Source: Paraburkholderia solisilvae (GTDB taxonomy: Bacteria; Pseudomonadota; Gammaproteobacteria; Burkholderiales; Burkholderiaceae). Taken from it: 64,000 nt of DNA. The stretch covers positions 243,123 to 307,122 of the forward strand of contig NZ_CADIKF010000001.1 in assembly GCF_902859875.1 (NCBI RefSeq). Direction: 5' to 3'. Of the stretch, positions 18,531-26,401 are shown one piece after another. The notes under the pieces were generated by a model. That model saw only the letters and a program-made list of their open reading frames with translations, had not been told where the DNA came from and did not search any database. Both the position numbers and the translations under genes were made by a program. The first letter of the stretch is position 1, and every line of letters begins with the position of its first letter.

Positions 18531-18885
18531 GCGCCGGTGGTTTCGGCGATGGTTTTGCCTGTCCATGCCGGCAGCGCGCAGTGGGTCTCGCGCGTTGTCC
18601 GCCGACGCTTTAACCGGCAGATAGCAGGCCGGGTGGCTTCATAACCAGCATCGGAGACGACGCGATATGGCCTACGAAGACTCCCTTTCACTACAGGATC
18701 GCGGCGGCGCGCACCGCGTACCGGCCTATGCGTATTCGACTCAAGTTCCGGTGGCGGTACGCGGTGCGAAATACAAGTGGGCGCGTGGCGCAGGGAAAAT
18801 CTGACGCGTGCCGATGGTTGTGTCTGCAACAAGCAACAGCGCGGCATTTCCAACGAATGTCCTGCTGTCTCGCAACGGAGTCGGT
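18531..18885. other. gap between frc and the FAH-family gene
   Basis: This 355-base stretch contains one candidate short ORF (18667-18804, listed separately). No clear terminator follows frc. Nothing else was recognised. Confidence 0.4.
18667..18804 (+). CDS. 45-codon ORF of unknown function
   Basis: The ORF starts MAYEDSLSLQDRGG and ends WARGAGKI. GGAGACGACG precedes the ATG. The peptide has tyrosines and a basic end but no membrane span or known motif. It lies between frc and the FAH-family gene on the same strand and may be a gene remnant or small protein. Confidence 0.3.
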   Translation: MAYEDSLSLQDRGGAHRVPAYAYSTQVPVAVRGAKYKWARGAGKI

Positions 18886-19701
18886 ATGGAAACCTGGATG
18901 CGTTTCTTGTCGAATGACGATCGGATCGTCTTCGGTAAGGTGGAAGACGGATATCTGCATGAGCACCTGAGCCTCGAGCACCCGGTGCCTACAGGTGCGG
19001 TGTTGCCGGTGAGCGCGCTTAAGGCGCTTGCGCCTTGCGCGCCGCGCAAGGTGGTGGCGCTATGGAACAATTTTCATGCGTTGGCCGCGAAGCTCGAGAA
19101 GCCCGTGCCGGCGCATCCGCTGTTTCTGATCAAGCCGGCCGAATCGGTGATCGGCGCCGCTGAGCCGATTCTGCGGCCCGCGCACTATGCGGGGAAGATC
19201 GCGTATGAGGGCGAGCTCGGCATCGTGATCGGCAAACGTTGCCGCGATGCCAGCGTGGACGAAGCGGCGGAGTCGATCTTCGGCTACACGATCGTCAACG
19301 ACGTGACAGCGGCGGAACTGCTCAACGAAAATCCGCACTTTCCTCAATGGTGCCGAGCGAAAGGCTTCGATACGTTCTGTTGTATCGGGCCCGCGATCGC
19401 GACGGATTTCGACTGGCGATCGGCGCGCGTCGTCACCACACTCGACGGTGTCGAGCGTCAGAACTATCCGCTCTCGGACATGGTGTTTACCCCAGCGGAG
19501 CAGGTCAGCATGATCTCCCAGGATATGACGCTCGAGCCCGGCGACGTGATTGCGTGCGGCACGTCGCTGGGCGTCGGCTCGATCAAGGATGGCGGGTCGG
19601 TGTCGATCACGATCGACGGCATCGGCACATTGACGAACAGGCTGACGGCAGCGGGCGATACGGCGCGGCAGGCCGTACCGGCCGCCGCGAGCGCAGTCTG
19701 A
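18886..19701 (+). CDS. fumarylacetoacetate hydrolase (FAH) family protein
   Basis: This 271-residue FAH-fold metal enzyme is of the kind that hydrolyses C-C bonds of beta-diketo acids or isomerises/decarboxylates oxo-acids such as fumarylpyruvate, oxaloacetate or acylpyruvates. The N-terminal domain (METWMRFLSNDDRIVFGKVED) is followed by the catalytic core: FLIKPAESVIG, the metal-ligand region YEGELGIVIGKRC, and TIVNDVTAAELLNENPHFPQWCRAKGF-like residues in two parts, ending with the glycine loop GDVIACGTSLGVG. The ATG at 18886 follows CGGAG; a longer frame upstream lacks an SD. The substrate is unknown, possibly an oxo-acid linked to C2/C4 metabolism. Confidence 0.85.
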   Translation: METWMRFLSNDDRIVFGKVEDGYLHEHLSLEHPVPTGAVLPVSALKALAPCAPRKVVALWNNFHALAAKLEKPVPAHPLFLIKPAESVIGAAEPILRPAHYAGKIAYEGELGIVIGKRCRDASVDEAAESIFGYTIVNDVTAAELLNENPHFPQWCRAKGFDTFCCIGPAIATDFDWRSARVVTTLDGVERQNYPLSDMVFTPAEQVSMISQDMTLEPGDVIACGTSLGVGSIKDGGSVSITIDGIGTLTNRLTAAGDTARQAVPAAASAV

Positions 19702-19746
19702 GTACGGCATGAACACAAGACCGGCAACCCGGATCGAGGAGCAAGC

Positions 19747-20496
19747 ATGCCGAATGTAGTAGCTGGCTCGGGCCAGCGCGGTATTGACGGGGCAGGTGGC
19801 CGGCGGCGTCAGTCGCTGGTTGCGCTCGCAACCATCGGTTGCTGCGGCGTCGGGCTTTTTGCGCTGGCTGGCGCGTTCACACGGTATTTCAGCTCGGCGT
19901 CGAGTCTGGCGAGGAATAGCACCGAGCGGATCGGCCTGTACGTGACGGTATTTTCCGGCGCGCTGTTGCTGGCGGCATCGGCGCTCGCATTCCTCAGGCT
20001 ACGTAACACGATGCGCGACGCGGTGCGCGCGCATGTCAGCGCGTGCCCGGGTTGCGCGATCGTCGATCTGGCCGCGTTGCTGCTGTGTGTCTGGCTTGGC
20101 TATGGATTCGTCACGGAGGCTTCGCCGGTCCTCGGGTTTTCTGTTCTGCTCGCGTCCGGCGGGCTGGCCGCGGCGCTGGGCGTGCATCTGGCGGCGACCG
20201 TCGATGATCGTTACGGCTTGCTGAATGTCGTCGCGAATGGACGCCGCACACGCTCGAGCCATCGTGCGGCGAGCCCGCGATGCGGATTGCCGTGGCGGCG
20301 AGCGACGTTGTTCCATGTCGAATGGCGCGCCGATGCAATGAACCTGCGTCCCGCCGACGACTTCACGCAGCGCTGGACGCTGACTGTCGCATCGAAGCAC
20401 GCCAGAGCGGGCGAAACCCGCGGAACCGGTGCGACCCGCAAGCGCGGCCGCGCTTGCAGGCATCGCGCACGAAGCGAGCGGAGCGCTGCACGATGA
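19747..20496 (+). CDS. hypothetical membrane protein with four spans
   Basis: The 249-codon frame starts at an ATG with GAGGAG six bases upstream, 45 bases after the FAH gene. Four hydrophobic helices fill residues about 22-160, including LVALATIGCCGVGLFALAG, LYVTVFSGALLLAASALAFL and SVLLASGGLAAALGVHLAAT. The last 80 residues are Arg/Ala-rich and look like a non-coding frame, so the gene may have suffered a late frameshift or lost its original stop. I recognise no family. Confidence 0.5.
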   Translation: MPNVVAGSGQRGIDGAGGRRRQSLVALATIGCCGVGLFALAGAFTRYFSSASSLARNSTERIGLYVTVFSGALLLAASALAFLRLRNTMRDAVRAHVSACPGCAIVDLAALLLCVWLGYGFVTEASPVLGFSVLLASGGLAAALGVHLAATVDDRYGLLNVVANGRRTRSSHRAASPRCGLPWRRATLFHVEWRADAMNLRPADDFTQRWTLTVASKHARAGETRGTGATRKRGRACRHRARSERSAAR

Positions 20497-20591
20497 AGCG
20501 ACGCTTGCCTGAATCGGCTGATGACGGACGGGCGCCTGCGATGATGCGACCCGTCCCGTATGCTCGCGCGGCGCACGCGCCGCGCGCCGCA

Positions 20592-20894
20592 TCAATCGGC
20601 CGTCACTCCGCGGTAGTACTCGGTCTTCTTCTGGAAGATCAGTTGAGCGAGAAAGTCGGCGTCGTACGCCTTCAGCAAATGCGCGTGAAAGCGCTCGATA
20701 TACGCGGTGATGCGTGCGATTTCGCTATTGAACTCCTGCCTCAGCACGTCGAGCGTATCGCTGTCCCAGCGAAACCGCAGGCCGAGGTCGCTGAAGGCGC
20801 TGTTGTAGGCGCAGAGATTGGCGTCTTCGGCGTTGTTCGCGGCGACGCGAGCAGCGGGCGAAGCGGTGAGCGTGGCAACCGAAGTGTGATCCAT
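20592..20894 (-). CDS. small hypothetical protein (100 residues)
   Basis: Starts MDHTSVATLTASPAA at 20894, with CAGGAG about seven bases upstream; an earlier in-frame start lacks an SD. The C-terminal two thirds are helical with aromatic residues (LGLRFRWDSDTLDVLRQEFN, YIERFHAHLLKAYD) and end YYRGVTAD. There are no cysteines except one and no membrane span. It lies downstream of a LysR gene on the same strand, with a TTAAAGTTT element just ahead. Function unknown. Confidence 0.6.
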   Translation of the reverse strand: MDHTSVATLTASPAARVAANNAEDANLCAYNSAFSDLGLRFRWDSDTLDVLRQEFNSEIARITAYIERFHAHLLKAYDADFLAQLIFQKKTEYYRGVTAD

Positions 20895-20964
20895 GACAGG
20901 ACTCCTGAGCTGACGAGTGATAAGACTCGCCTCAAGCATAGAAGCCCTGATGGATTTGCAATAG

Positions 20965-20973
20965 TTAAAGTTT
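20965..20973 (+). promoter_or_regulatory. TTAAAGTTT element upstream of the 20894 gene
   Basis: This 9-base AT-rich element, rare in a GC-rich genome, also occurs at 21976-21984 (inverted) and 27550-27558. All three carry the pattern AnARTTAAAGTTT. This copy is about 70 bases upstream of the small gene ending at 20592. Confidence 0.4.
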
Positions 20974-20993
20974 TATTTGGATTCCATAAAGAA

Positions 20994-21938
20994 TCACTTA
21001 TAGGTAATCAGCCGCGTGACGCGCGTAATGTCTTCGATCTGGTTCGCGCCTTCTTCCATCAGGAATTGTTTGAACGCAAGCGCGACCGGCGGCAGGCGCT
21101 TGTTCTTGCGATGCACGACGTACCAGCTGAGCATGACGGGAAAACCCTCGACGTCGAGCACGACCAGGTTGCCGACCTGCAGTTCGAGGCTGATCGTATG
21201 GGCGGAGAGGAACGCGATGCCCATGCCGGCGATCACCGCCTGCTTGATCGTCTCGGTGCTTTTGATCTCCATCGCGATCTTGAGGTTGGTCAGGCGTCCG
21301 GCGAAGCCTTCCTCCATCGAATTCCATGTGTCGGAGCCGCGCTCGCGCACGATGAACGCCTCTTCGGCGAGCTGCACGAGCTTGATATGGCGTTGGCCCG
21401 CGAGCGGATGGTTCGGCGCCGCGACGATCACGTACGGGTGCGGCGCGAACGCTTCATTGATGGCGTCCGTTTCGTGCGGCGGGCGAACCATTACCGCGAG
21501 GTCTGTTTGATTCGTCGCAAGCTGATGCAGCAGCTCTTCGCGGTTGTGCACCGAAAGGTTGAGCTCGACGCCCGTGTAGCGGTGCGTGAATTCGGCAAGC
21601 AGACGCGGAAAGAAGTAATCGCCTGCGCTGATCACGGCGACGTTCAGCTTGCCACCGGACACACCCTTGAGCTGGCTCATCGCTTCATCCACTTCGTGGA
21701 ACTGCTGGATGATCGCGCGGCTGTAGTGAAGCATCTCGTTGCCGGCCGTCGTCAGATAGATTTTTTTGCCCAGTTGTTCGAACAGTGGCAAGCCGGCGTG
21801 CTCTTCAAGCTGCCTGACTTGTGTGGAAACCGCGGGTTGCGTCAGATGCAATTCTTCCGCAGCGCGCGAGAAGCTGAGATGCCGGGCGACAGTCTCGAAC
21901 ACCTTCAATTGGCGGAGTGTCGCGTTTCTCATCGTCAT
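20994..21938 (-). CDS. LysR family regulator (CbbR-like branch)
   Basis: This protein of about 314 residues has an N-terminal winged helix (TLRQLKVFETVARHLSFSRA, then LHLTQPAVSTQVRQLEE) and a periplasmic-binding-like effector domain (about 95-300). The sequence style (LPLFEQLGKKIYLTTAGNEML, GDYFFPRLLAEF) is near CbbR/CysB-type regulators of carbon metabolism. The start is uncertain: ATGs at 21938 and 21932 have no strong SD, and a TTG at 21977 is possible. It is divergent from the OxlT-like gene, the usual layout for a LysR and its target. Confidence 0.9.
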   Translation of the reverse strand: MTMRNATLRQLKVFETVARHLSFSRAAEELHLTQPAVSTQVRQLEEHAGLPLFEQLGKKIYLTTAGNEMLHYSRAIIQQFHEVDEAMSQLKGVSGGKLNVAVISAGDYFFPRLLAEFTHRYTGVELNLSVHNREELLHQLATNQTDLAVMVRPPHETDAINEAFAPHPYVIVAAPNHPLAGQRHIKLVQLAEEAFIVRERGSDTWNSMEEGFAGRLTNLKIAMEIKSTETIKQAVIAGMGIAFLSAHTISLELQVGNLVVLDVEGFPVMLSWYVVHRKNKRLPPVALAFKQFLMEEGANQIEDITRVTRLITYK

Positions 21939-22354
21939 GGCCGATGTATAAGCAGGAGTGAATCCACATGGTAACAAACTTTAATTATCAGTAATTCAGC
22001 AATCACCCTAGCATCGTCATAAAAGGCACTTTTTGCCGGTGCGTGGCCCTATGCATTGCGCGTCGTGCTTGAGGGTTTACGCGTAGACGTCATGCATCGC
22101 AGCAAAGAGAGCAAGCAAACGGACAGCTCGTTTGAACATTTCTGGCTGGTGATTTGTTGGACTAACGGAATCAGACGTCAGGTAAAAATGAATCAGGCGG
22201 GAATGAAGTGACGTCGCACACCGTTTCGTACTAAAGGAATCGGAAATTACCGTTTCCCAAACCTGATGCAGGTCCGGTCGGGACACAACTATAAGTTGGC
22301 ATGTATGTAATCCGGCAATCCGGCCGGTTGCAGAAACATATCGGAGACAAAGCA
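21939..22354. promoter_or_regulatory. divergent LysR/oxlT control region
   Basis: This 416-base region between the LysR gene and the OFA antiporter is AT-richer than its surroundings. It holds the TTAAAGTTT element at 21976-21984 and a small palindrome AACT-ATA-AGTT near 22288-22298. No gene is supported inside it. Confidence 0.45.
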
Positions 22355-23692
22355 ATGGAAGACATCTCTCGGCAGGCTCCGGCCCCCGCGATCTGGCGGA
22401 ATCGCTGGTGCCAGCTTTTCATCGGCATCTTGTGCATGGCGCTGGTTGCGAACCTGCAATATGCGTGGACGCTGTTCGTCGCGCCGATGAATGCGCGGCA
22501 TCACTGGGGCCAGGCGTCGATTCAGCTTGCGTTCTCCATCTTCATCCTGACTGAAACCTGGCTCGTACCGCTCGAAGGCTATCTCGTCGACCGGTTCGGT
22601 CCGCGTCCGGTCGTGGCGGTCGGCGCGATCTGCGCGGGTCTTGCATGGGTGATGAATTCTTTTGCGACTACGCTTCCCGAGTTGTACATCGCATCGGTGA
22701 TCGCCGGTATCGGTGCGGGCGGCGTGTACGGAACCTGCGTCGGCAATGCGCTGAAGCTGTTTCCGGATCGCCGCGGTCTCGCTGCGGGTCTGACGGCGGC
22801 GGGCTTTGGCGCTGGTGCGGCCGTCACCGTGGTGCCGATCGCGAATATGATTACCGCGCAGGGCTACGAGCACACGTTCCTGTTCTTCGGCATCTTGCAA
22901 GGCGTGTCGATCTTCATCCTCGCGTTGCTGCTGATGAAGCCCCAAGCCCATAAGGGCCCGGCAATCAAGCGCAAGTTCGCGGTAGCCAAGACCGACTACA
23001 CGCCTGGCCAGATGATCAAGGCGCCGGTGTTCTGGGTCATCTATTTGTGCTTCGTCGCGGTAGCGGCCGGCGGTCTGATGGCGACCGCGCAAATCGGTCC
23101 GATCGCGAAGGATTTCGGCATCGCGAAGATTCCGATGACCGTGTTCGGCGCGACGCTGCCGCTGCTCACGATGACGCTGTCGATCGACAACATCTGCAAC
23201 GGCTTTACGCGTCCGCTGTGCGGCTTCATTTCGGACAAGATCGGCCGTGAAAACACCATGTTCGCGATTTTCATCGGTGAGGGCCTCGCGCTGCTCGGGC
23301 TGATGGAATACGGCACGAATCCGTATGCGTTCATGACGTTCGCTGCATTGATCTTCCTGTTCTGGGGCGAGATTTTCTCGATCTTCCCGGCAATCTGTGC
23401 GGACACGTTCGGCAGCAAGTTCGCGGCAGCCAACGCGGGCACGCTGTACACCGCGAAGGGCACGGCGTCGCTGCTGGTGCCGATCGCGTCGGTGCTCGCC
23501 GCGACGGGCGGCTGGAACCTGGTGTTCATCGTGTCGGCAGTGATCACGATAGCGGCAGGCGTCTCGGCGAAATTCGTGCTTGCGCCGATGCGCGCACGCT
23601 GGATCGAAGCGAGCGAGCCGCTGCTGAACGACGCCGGCAAAAGCGGCGCACCGTCGCGATTGAGCACGTGGCCGGAGCAAACCGGCGAGTAG
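22355..23692 (+). CDS. oxlT: oxalate/formate antiporter-like OFA transporter
   Basis: This 445-residue carrier of the OFA family has about 12 spans. It would swap external oxalate for internal formate or import oxalate. It starts WCQLFIGILCMALVANLQYAWT, with the family motifs GPRPVVAVGAICAGLAW and FPDRRGLAAGLTAAGFG. Oxalobacter OxlT needs Arg272 and Lys355. Basic residues with nearly the same spacing are here: Arg in NGFTRPLCGF (about 286) and Lys in GTLYTAKGTAS (about 368). The ATG at 22355 follows CGGAGA; the longer frame was rejected. Divergent from a LysR gene, 25 bases ahead of another LysR. Confidence 0.85.
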   Translation: MEDISRQAPAPAIWRNRWCQLFIGILCMALVANLQYAWTLFVAPMNARHHWGQASIQLAFSIFILTETWLVPLEGYLVDRFGPRPVVAVGAICAGLAWVMNSFATTLPELYIASVIAGIGAGGVYGTCVGNALKLFPDRRGLAAGLTAAGFGAGAAVTVVPIANMITAQGYEHTFLFFGILQGVSIFILALLLMKPQAHKGPAIKRKFAVAKTDYTPGQMIKAPVFWVIYLCFVAVAAGGLMATAQIGPIAKDFGIAKIPMTVFGATLPLLTMTLSIDNICNGFTRPLCGFISDKIGRENTMFAIFIGEGLALLGLMEYGTNPYAFMTFAALIFLFWGEIFSIFPAICADTFGSKFAAANAGTLYTAKGTASLLVPIASVLAATGGWNLVFIVSAVITIAAGVSAKFVLAPMRARWIEASEPLLNDAGKSGAPSRLSTWPEQTGE

Positions 23693-23717
23693 TTCGACAG
23701 GGCCAGGCGGCGGACAC

Positions 23718-24716
23718 ATGAATGTTTCCTTGCAGCAGCTTAAGGTGTTCGTCGCCGTGGCGCGTCAGCGCAGCTTCACGCGCGCGGCGCGCGAGTTCGA
23801 TCTGACGCAGTCGGCCGTAAGCCGTTGCGTGCGCGAACTCGAAGAAGCGATCTCGCTGAGACTGTTCGACCGGACCACACGCCAGGTCGAACTGACGCTG
23901 GCCGGCGCGAGCCTCGCGCGCCGCATCGGGCAACTGCTCGATGAAATCGATCTGACGCTGCGCGAAGAGCGCGCCGCGCATCACGGCCACACCGGCGTGG
24001 TGACGATCGCGAGCAACCCGGTTCTGTCGTCGCGCTGGGTGCCGGAATGCATCGCGCGCTGCGCGGCGCTCTTTCCGGGGCTGACGGTCGAGGTGAAGGA
24101 TCAGCCGCAAGATGAGGTCCTCGCAAGCATCGAGCAGGGCGACGCCGATTTCGGCATCGTCTCGGACCTCGACATGCAGGACGCTGACACGTTGCTCGCG
24201 CAACCTCTTTTCTCCACACCGCTCTACGCGGTTCTGCCGGACACGCACCCGCTCGCGCGCGGCACCACGCTGATGTGGAGCGCGCTCGCCGATAACGCGC
24301 TGGTGACGCTCAATGCCGACGCCGGCAGCCGCGCCGCGGTCGAGCGCGCGATGAGCTCGCACCGGGTACACGCACGCCGCATGCAGGAATGCGGGCATGT
24401 TGCAGCGGCGATGCGTATCATCGAACTCGGGCTGGCGATCGGCGTATTGCCGATTGGCGCGCACTGGCCAGCACCGACTGCCCGCCTCGTGGCGCGTCCT
24501 TTGCTCCCTGAGGTATCGTTCACGACGATGCTCGTGCGGCACCGCAACCGGACGTTGCGGCCCAATGCCGAGGCCGCGTGGTCGCTCTTCTGCGACCGCG
24601 GCCGCGCATCCGGCCGTGCCTCCGGGGCGGCGCTTGCTGACGGGTACTCGCCGTCCGGGTCTACGCCGGCCACGCCCGGCGGCGCGGCGCCGCTGCGCAC
24701 GTCCCGCCGGGCCTGA
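23718..24716 (+). CDS. LysR family regulator
   Basis: This 332-residue LysR protein follows the OxlT-like gene by 25 bases. The winged helix is clear (LQQLKVFVAVARQRSFTRAA, FDLTQSAVSRCVRELEEAI). The effector domain (about 90-300) is typical, and a disordered Gly/Ser/Ala-rich tail of about 35 residues is added. It may control the transporter ahead of it or the aldehyde dehydrogenase after it. No diagnostic ligand residues were recognised. Confidence 0.88.
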   Translation: MNVSLQQLKVFVAVARQRSFTRAAREFDLTQSAVSRCVRELEEAISLRLFDRTTRQVELTLAGASLARRIGQLLDEIDLTLREERAAHHGHTGVVTIASNPVLSSRWVPECIARCAALFPGLTVEVKDQPQDEVLASIEQGDADFGIVSDLDMQDADTLLAQPLFSTPLYAVLPDTHPLARGTTLMWSALADNALVTLNADAGSRAAVERAMSSHRVHARRMQECGHVAAAMRIIELGLAIGVLPIGAHWPAPTARLVARPLLPEVSFTTMLVRHRNRTLRPNAEAAWSLFCDRGRASGRASGAALADGYSPSGSTPATPGGAAPLRTSRRA

Positions 24717-24800
24717 CACTCGTCCTGTCGCGCACAAGAGAACGTTCGCGCTTCACGCTCCTGGCAGACTCGGGGACCTCTCTTTGCAAGGAGTACCACC

Positions 24801-26252
24801 ATGGGCACTGAATCCGACCTTCCACGCCATGATCTGCTGATCAATGGAGAACGTGTGCCGCCGGCGAGCGGCGAATACTCGATCGATATCGACCCGGCCA
24901 CCGAGCAGCCGATTGCACAGGTTGCACGCGGCAACGCTGCGGACGTCGACGCCGCGGTGCGTGCGGCGCGCGCCGCGCTACCGGTATGGAACGGCATACG
25001 CGCGGCCGAACGCGGGCGGATTCTCACGCGCTTCGCGGATCTGCTGCGCGCGAACCAGCAGGAAATTGCCGGCATCGAAAGCCTTGACGGCGGCAAGCCG
25101 ATTGCGGGCGTTCTGCGCCAGGATATGCCTGCGGCGATCGACACGCTCGCGTACTACGCGGGCTGGTGCGACAAGATCAACGGCCAGGTGGTGCCGGTGC
25201 GGCCCGATGCGTTGACGTACACGGTACGTGAGCCGGTCGGCGTGGTTGCCGCCATCGTGCCGTGGAATTTCCCGCTGATGATCGGCATGTGGAAAATCGC
25301 GCCGGCGCTCGCATGCGGCTGCACGTTGATCGTAAAGCCCGCTGAGATCACGCCGCTGTCGGCGCTGCGCATCGCCGAACTCGCGCTCGAAGCGGGCGTG
25401 CCGCCTGGCGTGTTCAATGTTGTGACGGGCAAGGGCAGTGTGGTGGGCGATGCGCTCGTTGCGCATCCGGGCGTCGACAAGGTGACGTTCACAGGGTCGC
25501 CTTCGGTCGGCCGCGGAATTCTGCAGGGCGCGGCGAGCAACTTCAAGCGCGTCACACTCGAGCTCGGCGGCAAGTCGGCCAACGTGATCTTTCCGGACGC
25601 GAACCTCGATAACGCAGTGCGCGCGGCGGCATCGGGCGTGTTCTTCAACACGGGCCAGGTATGTTCGGCGGGCTCGCGGATTCTCGCGCATCGCGACGTC
25701 TACGACGACGTCGTCGAACGGCTTGCCGCGCGTGCGAAATCGATCAAGGTTGGTGACCCGGCACAGCGCGAAACAACGATGGGGCCGCTTATTTCTGCCG
25801 CGCAGATGAAGACCGTGCTCGGTTATGTCGACACCGGCAAGAGCGAAGGCGCATCGCTCGTGACGGGCGGCGCGCGGATCGGCGAGCGTGGCTTCTTCGT
25901 CGAGCCGACCGTGTTCGCGAATGTCGAGCACGAAATGCGCATCTCGCAGGAAGAGATCTTCGGACCGGTTGCGAGCGTGATCCGCTTCGACGACGAGGCA
26001 GACGCCATTCGCATGGCCAACGGCACGCTGTTTAGCCTCGCGGCCGGCGTATGGAGCGCCGATATCGGCCGCGTGCATCGCGTCGCACACGCGCTGAAAG
26101 CGGGTACCGTGTGGATCAATACGTACGGCTATACCGATGTGCGCCTGCCGTGGGGCGGCTCGGGCGATTCAGGGTTCGGGCGCGAACATGGCGATGTCGC
26201 GATCGAGAACTTCACCGAGCCTAAATCGATCTGGCTCGCCATCGGTCATTGA
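24801..26252 (+). CDS. NAD(P)-dependent aldehyde dehydrogenase
   Basis: This 483-residue ALDH oxidises an aldehyde to its acid in the cytoplasm. Motifs: VVAAIVPWNFPLMIGMWKIAPA, cofactor loop FTGSPSVGRGI, general base Glu in TLELGGKSAN, nucleophile Cys in FFNTGQVCSAGSR, and EEIFGPVASVIRF. It is closest in style to betaine-aldehyde or phenylacetaldehyde dehydrogenases (ALDH8/9 type); the substrate is not readable. AAGGAG precedes the ATG. Given the neighbours, an aldehyde of C2 metabolism such as glycolaldehyde is possible. It is convergent with the PanE-family gene across a hairpin. Confidence 0.92.
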   Translation: MGTESDLPRHDLLINGERVPPASGEYSIDIDPATEQPIAQVARGNAADVDAAVRAARAALPVWNGIRAAERGRILTRFADLLRANQQEIAGIESLDGGKPIAGVLRQDMPAAIDTLAYYAGWCDKINGQVVPVRPDALTYTVREPVGVVAAIVPWNFPLMIGMWKIAPALACGCTLIVKPAEITPLSALRIAELALEAGVPPGVFNVVTGKGSVVGDALVAHPGVDKVTFTGSPSVGRGILQGAASNFKRVTLELGGKSANVIFPDANLDNAVRAAASGVFFNTGQVCSAGSRILAHRDVYDDVVERLAARAKSIKVGDPAQRETTMGPLISAAQMKTVLGYVDTGKSEGASLVTGGARIGERGFFVEPTVFANVEHEMRISQEEIFGPVASVIRFDDEADAIRMANGTLFSLAAGVWSADIGRVHRVAHALKAGTVWINTYGYTDVRLPWGGSGDSGFGREHGDVAIENFTEPKSIWLAIGH

Positions 26253-26273
26253 CCGCGATGGACGGCTGAAAAG

Positions 26274-26365
26274 AAAAAGGATCGAACGCGGCGCTGAAGT
26301 GACCCCCAACGGTTGGATTCATGTCCAACTCCTGGGGGGCACTTCAACGCGCGTTCGATCCTTTT
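26274..26365. terminator. bidirectional terminator hairpin with an IS-end relic in its loop
   Basis: Outer arms AAAAGGATCGAACGCG (26275-26290) and CGCGTTCGATCCTTTT (26350-26365) are a perfect 16-bp inverted repeat with A and T runs on the proper sides for convergent genes. The loop is the 52-bp IS-like relic described separately. Confidence 0.7.
26295..26346. mobile_element. 52-bp remnant of two IS3-type ends joined head to head
   Basis: It starts TGAAGTGACCCCC and ends GGGGGGCACTTCA, with inner TTGGA/TCCAA, giving imperfect 24-bp terminal inverted repeats in the TG...CA form of IS3-family ends. No transposase remains. It could be a mini-element (MITE) or an internal deletion product. Confidence 0.5.
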
Positions 26366-26401
26366 CTGGCGCGGCGGCGGGGCACGCCGCCGGGCAACCG
26401 G

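Noticed and set aside
22289..23719. 476-codon minus-strand frame opposite the oxlT-like gene
   Set aside because: Same antisense shadow effect as at 11468; no SD, no motifs.
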